Source: an uncultured Verrucomicrobiota bacterium (GTDB taxonomy: Bacteria > Verrucomicrobiota > Kiritimatiellia > RFP12 > UBA1067). From it: a DNA stretch of 10,860 nt. Made by a program: the position numbers and the translations under genes. Below the pieces are notes generated by a model. That model did not search any database. It had not been told where the DNA came from and worked only from the letters and a program-made list of their open reading frames with translations. The stretch is taken from contig CAMPAF010000080.1 in NCBI GenBank assembly GCA_946631535.1, forward strand, positions 1-10,860. The letters are read 5' to 3'. Of this stretch, positions 1 through 7,144 are shown one piece after another (the stretch's first letter is position 1; each line of letters opens with the position of its first letter).

Positions 1-1
1 A

Positions 2-3000
2 ATGACACGGACGATCCTCGCGCTGGCTCTCTGCGCGACGGGATTTCTCGGCACGGTTCAGGCGAAGGACACGCGCGTCCTGTGGCTCAATGAAGGTGGG
101 CAGACAGCCATCCATCGCTTCAATGTGATGAACGTAGGTGAGGCCAACGAGACGTGGGAAGAGACAACACCGCTTGCCACATATGAAACTTTAAAGAGCA
201 TCTGCAATGTTCTTCCCGCTCATGGTGGGTATTATGTATGTTTTGGCAACGGAGATGTTCAACGTTACACGATTGAAGGCCAATATGTCAGGAAGGTCGG
301 CACGCTCAGTGGGTGTACGAGTTTCGAGATTTCGGGCGACCAGGCGTACATCTATGGATCAGACCTGGATTCGGGAGCCGGGCGCAATAAGATCAGTGCG
401 CTGCATCTGGGATCGGGAACTTCCTCCGTGTTCGTCACAAACGGCATTTCAAAGGTACGTTGTCTCGCCTGGGGGAGCGACGGCCTGCTCTACGCATGTG
501 GCCGGAGCAACGGCGCCCAGGTCGGCTACTGGGGAGACACCCTCCCACAATACTCCGGCGTGCAGGCGATCGACGTCTCGAATGGAAAGGGCGCCGTCGT
601 CAAGCACTGGTACCGCACGGACGGATCGACTGGCGGTTGTGCGGTCGACGTCGCGCGCAATCACGTCTATTGCTTCTCCGGAAATGTCGCCAATGTGTTC
701 GGGCGGTCGGAATACGGCCTGGACGGCGAGATCACGGACTTCGTCCGCGCATGGCCGTCCGTGGTGCTCAACAATCCGTTTGCCGGCGCGTTGATCGCTG
801 GGAACCCATACACGGCGGAGTGGCAGGCCGGACGCGGCAATGTCTACCGTTTCGACGCGACCAACGGTGCGACGCTTGTCGCAAGTATCGCATCAAGTGA
901 AGTGGCAGATTCGGAACAGATTGGAAAGGCACACGCCCTCCGCGAGGACGTTTTCCCCGAAGAGGACACGACCGAGGCCATCACCAAGCTTTTGGAGTAC
1001 TGGAGCTTCAACGCAGCGACGAATCCGGCGAGCCTGTCGTCGGCTTTTTGGAGCTGCGTGACCCGCCGCAACGCGGCGTTGCTGTCCGGCTTCACCGCCG
1101 GCGTGCGTGGGGCCGTGCGCGAGGGGCTGTGGTGCACACCGGGCGCGAACGGGCGCCTGGAGTCCGCCGTCATCGTGCCGCCGACGGGCGACTTCACGAT
1201 GACCCTGTTCGTCGGCTTCCCGAACGCGCTTGCCGGCGGGCAGATCCTGCTGAAGAATCCGAAGATGACGGTGTCCGTCACGGCGGACGGCCTGCTCAAA
1301 ACCGAATTGGCGGGCGTGTCCGCAACGGGCACGTCTTCGCTTGCCGACGGACAGTGGCACCATGTCGCGGTCGCCCGCCGCAGCAACAAGCTCGAGGTGT
1401 GGGTTGACGGCGAGAAGGAGGCGGAGAGCGAGGAGACGACGGCGACGGTCTACGACACCACGGCGGGCGTCGAGGCGCAATGGGCGCTCCTTTCCGCGTC
1501 GAACGCCAACGCCATGTTCCTCGACGAGATCCGCGTCTACGGGGCCGCGCTCGCGCAGAACGACATCAAGTTGCTTCAGTCGCTCGCGACGGACGGGCTG
1601 AAGGTGCCGCGCGACCCGACGGTCCGCTCGGACGCGGCCGCCGCCGCGATCGGCACGATCGTGGCGCACGCCGATCCGGACGCGCACGCGTGGGGCGTGC
1701 CGGTCGTGATTGCCGATCCGGGCAACGGTACGCTCTACATGGCGGCGGACTTCGCCCGCGAGAAGGGCGAGAACAACCAGTCCGTGTTCTGGAAATCGAC
1801 GGACAATGGCGAGACGTGGACCCGCATCGGATCGGATGCCTCGGTCGGTGCCGTGGCGTTGTTCCGCTTCAATGACGACGCGTCCGGCACGTTCCGCGCG
1901 GCGGGCATCGAACCGGACCGCAACATCGCCTGGGGCGGAACCACGACGGACGGTTGCATGAAGTGGGGCACGTTCAAGCAACAGTCCGGGACATCGCTTC
2001 CCGCGAAATGGTATCCGACGTTCGCTGCCTCCGGCTACGCGCGGAACCTCGCCATTGCGGGCGGCATCTATTCCCTTGATGTAGCGACGGCGTGGCGTGG
2101 CAGCTTGAAAGGGTTGTCGTCGTTAGCTACCAACAAATGGTCTGTCGCCCCCTTACGTCCGGGAGGCGTGGTGTTTGACGGCAGATACCCCGTGGCCTTC
2201 TATGCGGCGAGCGTCACGAACCACGTGTGCGCCACAAACGCGACGCCGGTGGGGTCAATGGTCGTGGGGTGGCGCGAGGCGGATAACAACGGCGTGGCCT
2301 ACCGTGGCGCGGCGTCTATCTTGGGCGCCTCGCGTCCGTTCGGCGTCGTGTGGGACGAGACGAGCCAGAGGTACTGGGCGGTGACGACGTACACGAAGGA
2401 CTCGGCGACGCCGTGGGCCCAGGCGAACCGTCTTGCGCTCTACTGCGCGACGAACACGCTCGCATGGACTTGGTGCGGCGACATCGCCGCCGCGGGAACG
2501 CCGGAGACGGTCGGATTCTCCAACCCGAACGTCGTCGTATCCGGTGATGACCTGGTTGTAGTATTCGGCGCGAGCCTGAACGACACGACGGCGGCGGATG
2601 CCCCGCGCGACGTCAACGCGTCGAACTACATCCTTTCGAAGAGGATTCCCAACTTCCGCACGCGCGCCCCTGCCCCGAAGCCTGCGGGACGGTACATTCT
2701 TGTGGGAGACAACGCGGCGCAGAAGATCCTGCGCCTCCGCGAGAACGAGGAAACGGGGGAATGGGATCCGGACGGTTATTTTGCCGACGGTACGTACACT
2801 GACAAATGGTACGGCATGTTCGCGGGAGACGACATCACGTACGCGAACGGCAAGGTGTGGATTCTCATCAACGGGCGCATCTTCGCCTTCAATACGGACG
2901 GGACGTTTACCGGCACGTACTTCGACCTGACGCTCGACCGGGATCTCGTACCGTCTAATCCCAATGTGATGGGCTTCTCGTACGACGGGCGTTACATCTA

Positions 3001-3574
3001 CTCAACCGTGGGGCTGGTGTCGGCGCCCACCGACTCGCGCATGTACCGAACGGATGTGACGACAGGCATCACGACGCTGTTCTGCACGTCGTCGGACTCG
3101 GCAGATCTGGGTACGCACCTGAGGCGTCTGCGCGGCATTGCGGGGCTTCCAGATGGTCGTGTAGCAGTCTGCAACCGTGACGCCAATGAACTGTTGGCGA
3201 TCAACCCGGACGGCACGTTCGACCAGGTCGCGTGGTCTTCTGCTAGCGCCATCCAGACGCTGTACCTCGACAGGCGCGCGAGGAAACTTTACGCGGGCGG
3301 ATTCTCGCGGAACCTGTACTGTTGGGACCTTGTTACGGGCGAGAAAAAGTCGAAGGGCGGGAGCCTCGACATCATCGGCATCGCGGGCGACGGCCGCGGA
3401 CGCTTGTTCGGCACATGCTACGACAAGCCCGCATCGCTTGTCGACATGCTGGTCGATGGCGGCGCGCTGACGCAGTATGGACATCGCCTGATTCTGAACG
3501 GCGGGTATTCCTTCCAGCGTCTGTGCTTCTTCGACACCACGCCGCCGTCCGGCACGATTCTGATCTTCCGCTGA
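2..3574 (+). CDS. Large secreted LamG / sialidase-like protein with propeller-like ends, function unknown
   Basis: A 1190-residue protein. Residues 1-21 form a signal peptide (hydrophobic LALALCATGFLG, likely cleavage after VQA), which supports the ATG at base 2; the bases upstream are outside the window. Residues 22-315 are beta-rich and propeller-like, with short repeats such as GDVQRY and GNVYRF. Residues 328-536 are a LamG/concanavalin-like domain (YWSF, QWHHVAV at 451-457, VWVDG, MFLDEI). Residues 550-890 resemble a BNR/sialidase-like region, with one perfect Asp-box (STDNGETW, 599-606) and a C-terminal SNYILSKRIPNFR signature. Residues 895-1190 are a second propeller-like region (NGRIFAFNTDGT, DANELLAINPDGT). 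I see no sialidase RIP arginine motif, so sialidase activity is not supported. There is no visible anchor or sorting tail. It lies 16 bases before an aldolase gene and probably starts the visible operon. It is likely a glycan-binding or glycan-active secreted protein. The reading frame is secure; the function is not. Confidence 0.85.
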   Translation: MTRTILALALCATGFLGTVQAKDTRVLWLNEGGQTAIHRFNVMNVGEANETWEETTPLATYETLKSICNVLPAHGGYYVCFGNGDVQRYTIEGQYVRKVGTLSGCTSFEISGDQAYIYGSDLDSGAGRNKISALHLGSGTSSVFVTNGISKVRCLAWGSDGLLYACGRSNGAQVGYWGDTLPQYSGVQAIDVSNGKGAVVKHWYRTDGSTGGCAVDVARNHVYCFSGNVANVFGRSEYGLDGEITDFVRAWPSVVLNNPFAGALIAGNPYTAEWQAGRGNVYRFDATNGATLVASIASSEVADSEQIGKAHALREDVFPEEDTTEAITKLLEYWSFNAATNPASLSSAFWSCVTRRNAALLSGFTAGVRGAVREGLWCTPGANGRLESAVIVPPTGDFTMTLFVGFPNALAGGQILLKNPKMTVSVTADGLLKTELAGVSATGTSSLADGQWHHVAVARRSNKLEVWVDGEKEAESEETTATVYDTTAGVEAQWALLSASNANAMFLDEIRVYGAALAQNDIKLLQSLATDGLKVPRDPTVRSDAAAAAIGTIVAHADPDAHAWGVPVVIADPGNGTLYMAADFAREKGENNQSVFWKSTDNGETWTRIGSDASVGAVALFRFNDDASGTFRAAGIEPDRNIAWGGTTTDGCMKWGTFKQQSGTSLPAKWYPTFAASGYARNLAIAGGIYSLDVATAWRGSLKGLSSLATNKWSVAPLRPGGVVFDGRYPVAFYAASVTNHVCATNATPVGSMVVGWREADNNGVAYRGAASILGASRPFGVVWDETSQRYWAVTTYTKDSATPWAQANRLALYCATNTLAWTWCGDIAAAGTPETVGFSNPNVVVSGDDLVVVFGASLNDTTAADAPRDVNASNYILSKRIPNFRTRAPAPKPAGRYILVGDNAAQKILRLRENEETGEWDPDGYFADGTYTDKWYGMFAGDDITYANGKVWILINGRIFAFNTDGTFTGTYFDLTLDRDLVPSNPNVMGFSYDGRYIYSTVGLVSAPTDSRMYRTDVTTGITTLFCTSSDSADLGTHLRRLRGIAGLPDGRVAVCNRDANELLAINPDGTFDQVAWSSASAIQTLYLDRRARKLYAGGFSRNLYCWDLVTGEKKSKGGSLDIIGIAGDGRGRLFGTCYDKPASLVDMLVDGGALTQYGHRLILNGGYSFQRLCFFDTTPPSGTILIFR
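1127..1609 (+). repeat. LamG module, copy A (in gene 1)
   Basis: This covers residues 376-536 of the first gene. It aligns with residues 77-236 of the third gene with a single-residue gap and about 78 of 160 identities counted by hand. Shared blocks include LWC.PGA, GDFT, NPKM.V, ADG.WHH.AV.RR, WVDG.K, TVYD and MFLDE. LamG-type folds usually bind carbohydrate or act as a spacer; binding is not shown by the sequence. The similarity is in protein, with much silent change, so this is an old duplication or shared module and not a recent DNA copy. Confidence 0.8.
1796..1820 (+). repeat. 25-base exact repeat over an Asp-box, copy 1
   Basis: These 25 bases, encoding STDNGETW in gene 1 plus one extra base, are identical to 10624-10648 in the GH78 fusion gene. 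The identity ends at both flanks. It may reflect a shared ancestral Asp-box plus strong codon bias and not a DNA transfer event. Confidence 0.6.
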
Positions 3575-3577
3575 TCC

Positions 3578-3583
3578 AAAGGG
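3578..3583 (+). promoter_or_regulatory. Probable ribosome binding site of the aldolase gene
   Basis: AAAGGG lies 7 bases before the ATG at 3591, inside the 16-base gap after the stop codon of gene 1. It is a modest purine-rich match to a Shine-Dalgarno site. The gap is too short to hold a separate promoter together with this site, so the aldolase is probably read from the same transcript as gene 1. Confidence 0.45.
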
Positions 3584-3590
3584 CGCGCGG

Positions 3591-4367
3591 ATGAAGATCA
3601 ACAACCTCGAGAAGTTCCTGGAGAAGGTGCGGCGCGACGAGTTCCCCATCGGCGCCGTAGTGGGGCTGTCGGACCCCACTGTCACGGAACTGGCGGCGAA
3701 CGTGGGGTTCGACTTCGTCTTCATCGACGGCGAGCACGGCGACATCGACCGCAAGTGCGCGATGGAGCACCTGATGGCCGTGAAGGGCACGGACGCTGCG
3801 AGCTTCTACCGCGTGCCCTGCTGCAACCACACGGAGATCAAGAAGATCATCGACTTCGCACCGGCGGGCGTCATCGTTCCGATGGTGATGAACGCCGAGG
3901 AGGCGAAGCGCGCCATCGAGGCGATGCGGTACCCGCCGACGGGCAATCGGGGATGCGGCTTTCGTCGCGGACTTGCCTACGGCGCGGGCGATTTTGACGC
4001 ATACTGGAAGGCATCTGCGCACGACCCGATCGTGATCCTGCAGCTGGAGCACATCGACGCCTACCGCGACCTCGACCGCATCTTGGCGTTGGACGGACTC
4101 GACAGCATCATGATCGGCCCCTACGACTTCTCGGCGTCGATGGGCAAGGCTGGCCAATGGGATGACCCGGAGCTGCGTGCGATATTCGACGATGCCTGCC
4201 GCCGCATCCGCGCCGCCGGCGTGATGCTGGGCGTGGCGCTTGACGTCCGCGCCGAGGAATGGCGCGCGCGCGGCGCGCAGTGGATGGCCGTGAAGGGCGA
4301 CATGACCGCACTCGTCGAAAGATGGCGCGATGTAATACGCACGCTGAAAGATGAAAGGAACAAATGA
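3591..4367 (+). CDS. HpcH/HpaI-family class II aldolase (candidate 2-keto-3-deoxy-L-rhamnonate aldolase)
   Basis: A 258-residue protein of the usual length for the metal-dependent HpcH/HpaI aldolases, which reversibly split 2-keto-3-deoxy acids into pyruvate and an aldehyde. The expected landmarks are all present in order. FIDGEHGD (44-51) has the catalytic His49. YRVP has Arg74. GVIVPMV (93-99) and the loop PPTGNRGCGFRRG (115-127) follow. QLEH has the metal ligand Glu153, and GPYDFSASMG has Asp179. There is no signal peptide, so it is cytosolic, unlike its neighbours. Its stop codon overlaps the start of gene 3 (ATGA). The family also contains 4-hydroxy-2-ketoheptanedioate aldolase and 5-keto-4-deoxyglucarate aldolase. 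The nearby GH78 rhamnosidase is the reason to favour 2-keto-3-deoxy-L-rhamnonate (giving pyruvate and L-lactaldehyde), but this substrate is inference from context. The family call is strong. Confidence 0.93.
   Translation: MKINNLEKFLEKVRRDEFPIGAVVGLSDPTVTELAANVGFDFVFIDGEHGDIDRKCAMEHLMAVKGTDAASFYRVPCCNHTEIKKIIDFAPAGVIVPMVMNAEEAKRAIEAMRYPPTGNRGCGFRRGLAYGAGDFDAYWKASAHDPIVILQLEHIDAYRDLDRILALDGLDSIMIGPYDFSASMGKAGQWDDPELRAIFDDACRRIRAAGVMLGVALDVRAEEWRARGAQWMAVKGDMTALVERWRDVIRTLKDERNK
4354..4360 (+). promoter_or_regulatory. Ribosome binding site of gene 3, inside the aldolase gene
   Basis: AAAGGAA lies within the last codons of the aldolase, 3 bases before the ATG at 4364 and 9 bases before an in-frame ATG at 4370. 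It supports translational coupling of genes 2 and 3. Spacing alone would fit the second ATG slightly better. The MKMN start shared with gene 4 favours 4364, so the choice is open by two codons. Confidence 0.55.
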
Positions 4368-7144
4368 AGATGAATACGCGAATGATCTGCATGGCGACTG
4401 CCGTCGCCTTGGCGTTGCCGGCGCTTGAAGCCTCGCCGGCGGCAGGCCGCATCGGCGACCGGTGGAGCTTCGACATTCCTGCGGGGACAGACCCCATGGA
4501 GGCGAAGTTCACCACGCCGTACCACCCCGTGCGCGTGGCGGAGCTGCACCCCGGCGTGATCGTGGGCGTGGCGGGAGTGGAGGGACAGGCGCTCTGGTGC
4601 GCGCCCGGCGCGTCGATCCGCCTTCCCTCCGCCATGATCCTACCGGCGCGGGGCGATTTCACCTTCTCCTTCTACGCGGGGTTTTTGCCGCCGTTCACGG
4701 GCGGACAGCAGCTCGCGCGCAACCCGAAGATGTCGGTATTTCTGACGGCCGAGGGCCGGTTCGCGGTCACGCTGGCGCGTACGACCGTTTCGGGCGGCGC
4801 GTCGGTGGCGGACGGACGCTGGCACCACCTCGCGGTCGTGCGCCGGGGCGACGAGCTGTCGCTCTGGGTGGACGGCGCGAAGGTCGCCGCGAAGGCGCAG
4901 GTGAAGGACACGGTGTACGACCACATCGAGGGCGCCGCCGCGCAGTGGATGCTCCTTTCGACGGAAAACAGGAACCGCATGTTCCTCGACGAGGTGACGG
5001 CGCACACGGCGGCGCTGGCGCCGGAGGACCTGCGGCAGCTTGCCGCGCGCGCGGCCGCCGCGAAGGTCCCGCAGATGACGCCCGAACAGGAGGCTGCGGA
5101 AACGGCCCGCCGCCGCGCGCTCGATCCGCCGTTGGCATCGGAAGAGGAATATACGCCGCTCACGATCGGGAAGGGCGAGCTGCGCACGTTCGCCGAGCAG
5201 CACGACGTCTTCGCGCTCGCGGTGCCGTGGTTCGATCCGGCGGGACGCGACCTGATCTGCGAGGGGTCGATCTTCGGGAGCCGTCCGCTCCTCTACCGCT
5301 TCCTGCGGCTCGAGAACGGCGTGCCCGTCTACGCCGAGGGCGTTCCCTACACGGACATCAGCCCGCGCGGCGCGTCGCCATGGTACGGCAAAGACGGCGC
5401 GTTCGGCATCTGCCGCGTGGAGACGCGCTTGCTGGACGGCGGGAAGAAGGTCGGCGAGCTGGTCCGCTACCGCTTCGACCGCGCGTCGCATGCGTTCGGA
5501 TCCGCCGAAACCGTGCTGGGCCCCGACGGCAAGCCGTACCGTCTGCCGGGCGGACGCATCATGTTCGCCGATCTGGACGGCGATGGCGTGGACGATCTCC
5601 TTTCAAGCCACCTGAACGTGGGGCGCGGCGGCACGACCGGCTGCAATGACGGCTTCCCGTGGCCGAAGAACGGAAACAGCCCGTGGACCGACGAGGAGAC
5701 GCCCTACTCCGGCATCGGGCGCGGCTACGACGTGTTCGGGAACTGGATGGGCACGGAGAACATCGCGGAGGTCCACTGGGCGAAGGGAACGGTCGCGTCC
5801 GACGGCTCGCTGCGGTTCGGCGCGTCGCGTCCGGTGTACGTGGACATGCCCGACTTCCCGAACGTAAAGCGCGTGCTGACGTGGAAGATGTTCATGTCGA
5901 TCATGGGCTCCGCCGTCATTGACGCGCCGTCCGGACGCCATCTCGTCCTCTTCGGCGCGATGAACCAGATCGCCTCGTTCCCAATCCGCCGCGCGACGGA
6001 CGGCGACGTCTACTGCGGCCTGCCGCAGCCGCTCCTCGCGTGCGGCTACACGACGCCGCACAACTACTGGATCCTGCATATCCAGGCGCTGGATTTCGAC
6101 GGCGACGGACGCAAGGAACTTCTTCTTGACGGCAACCCCGGCACGGTCGGCATCCTGAAGGGCGTCGAGCCGGGCTCCTGGACCTCGGCGCGGGCGTTCA
6201 TCCAAGGGGGCGCAATCTGCGGCGAGACGCTTTCAGCGCCGACGCGCTTTGACTGGGACCACGACGGCAAGGCGGACATCATCCTCACAGACGCCTCGGG
6301 CTGGATGACCTTCTGGGGCGGCACGGACGATCCGCTCGTCTACAAAGGCGCGCGTAGCTTCACCGTCGGCGGGAAGCCGTTCTGCCTGAAGGGCGGCGAC
6401 AGCGGCTCCCTCCAGGGCAAGGTGGAGCGCGTGTGGGGCTACGTGAAGGTGATCGCCGGGAAGTGGGGCGGCGCGGACGCGATCATCACCTCGGACATCC
6501 GCGGCGACCTGCTCCTGCACCGGCGCACGTCCGGCGGCGATCCCCTCGCGCTCGCACCAGCCGAGCCGTTCCGCTATCCCGACGGGCGTCCGTTCAAGGT
6601 GGCGTGGCGGAGCCGCCCGGACTTCGTGCCGGCGGGTTTCGCGGGCGTGCCGCGTCCGTCGCTCCTTTTCATGGATCTCGACGGCGACGCCGCGCTCGCG
6701 GTTCCCGAGGCGGAGGGCTCGCTCGTCCTCGCCGAAGTGCGCAAGCTGAGCTTCGCGGACGGCTCGCACATTCGCCTCTGCGGTAAGAATGGCCTCTGGG
6801 GACGCGGGCATCTCGAACTCGTCGACTGGGACGGTGACGGCAAGGAGGACATCATCTTCGGTACGAACCAGTCCTGCCAGAAATACTTCTGCAAGAAGCG
6901 CATCAGGACCAACGCCACGCCGTTCCTCTACCGGAACGTGGGCTCACGCGAGAAGCCTCGCTTTGCCGAGCCCGTGCCGTTCTGCCTGAAGAAGAGCGGT
7001 AACCGCCTTGCGTTCGGGTGCCACAACGCGACGCCGTGGGTTACCGACCTCGACGGCGACGGCCGTCCCGATCTCCTCGTGAGCGCCGAGAACGGCAAGG
7101 TGTACGCCTTCCGCCACGACGAGATATTCGCCGGAAATCCATGA
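4364..7144 (+). CDS. Secreted LamG plus FG-GAP/VCBS repeat protein, probable glycan-binding partner
   Basis: A 926-residue protein. Residues 1 to about 23-26 form a signal peptide (MATAVALALPALEA). Residues 32-230 form a LamG domain (RWSFD, WHHLAVVRR at 153-161, LWVDG, MFLDEV), closely related to the one in gene 1. A charged Ala/Glu-rich linker (about 225-258) follows. Residues 270-926 form a long FG-GAP/VCBS-type propeller. Its calcium-binding-like repeats are DLDGDGVDD (403), DFDGDGRKE (577), DWDHDGKAD (630), DWDGDGKED (821) and DLDGDGRPD (895), plus a degenerate DLDGDAALA (771). It ends with a typical YRNVGSREKPRF (857-868) and a final repeat. I see no catalytic motif. The family suggests an extracellular calcium-stabilised binding or scaffold role; an unrecognised enzyme is possible. 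It overlaps the aldolase upstream and the rhamnosidase downstream by ATGA at both ends. An alternative start lies at 4370. Confidence 0.88.
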   Translation: MKMNTRMICMATAVALALPALEASPAAGRIGDRWSFDIPAGTDPMEAKFTTPYHPVRVAELHPGVIVGVAGVEGQALWCAPGASIRLPSAMILPARGDFTFSFYAGFLPPFTGGQQLARNPKMSVFLTAEGRFAVTLARTTVSGGASVADGRWHHLAVVRRGDELSLWVDGAKVAAKAQVKDTVYDHIEGAAAQWMLLSTENRNRMFLDEVTAHTAALAPEDLRQLAARAAAAKVPQMTPEQEAAETARRRALDPPLASEEEYTPLTIGKGELRTFAEQHDVFALAVPWFDPAGRDLICEGSIFGSRPLLYRFLRLENGVPVYAEGVPYTDISPRGASPWYGKDGAFGICRVETRLLDGGKKVGELVRYRFDRASHAFGSAETVLGPDGKPYRLPGGRIMFADLDGDGVDDLLSSHLNVGRGGTTGCNDGFPWPKNGNSPWTDEETPYSGIGRGYDVFGNWMGTENIAEVHWAKGTVASDGSLRFGASRPVYVDMPDFPNVKRVLTWKMFMSIMGSAVIDAPSGRHLVLFGAMNQIASFPIRRATDGDVYCGLPQPLLACGYTTPHNYWILHIQALDFDGDGRKELLLDGNPGTVGILKGVEPGSWTSARAFIQGGAICGETLSAPTRFDWDHDGKADIILTDASGWMTFWGGTDDPLVYKGARSFTVGGKPFCLKGGDSGSLQGKVERVWGYVKVIAGKWGGADAIITSDIRGDLLLHRRTSGGDPLALAPAEPFRYPDGRPFKVAWRSRPDFVPAGFAGVPRPSLLFMDLDGDAALAVPEAEGSLVLAEVRKLSFADGSHIRLCGKNGLWGRGHLELVDWDGDGKEDIIFGTNQSCQKYFCKKRIRTNATPFLYRNVGSREKPRFAEPVPFCLKKSGNRLAFGCHNATPWVTDLDGDGRPDLLVSAENGKVYAFRHDEIFAGNP
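4592..5071 (+). repeat. LamG module, copy B (in gene 3)
   Basis: This covers residues 77-236 of the third gene and is the counterpart of the module at 1127-1609, about 48% identical in protein by hand alignment. Here the LamG domain sits at the N-terminus directly after the signal peptide; in gene 1 it lies internally, after a propeller-like region. The two proteins have thus joined the same module to different partners. Confidence 0.8.

Noticed and set aside
893..1981. 362-codon minus-strand frame inside gene 1
   Set aside because: It is antisense to the LamG domain; the product is Arg/Val-rich without a domain, signal or start context.
3575..3590. Promoter or terminator between genes 1 and 2
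   Set aside because: Only 16 bases are available, with no inverted repeat or T-run and room only for a ribosome binding site.
4462..5649. 395-codon plus-strand frame inside gene 3
   Set aside because: It is Arg/Gly-rich and overlaps the LamG and FG-GAP coding frame; no motif supports it.
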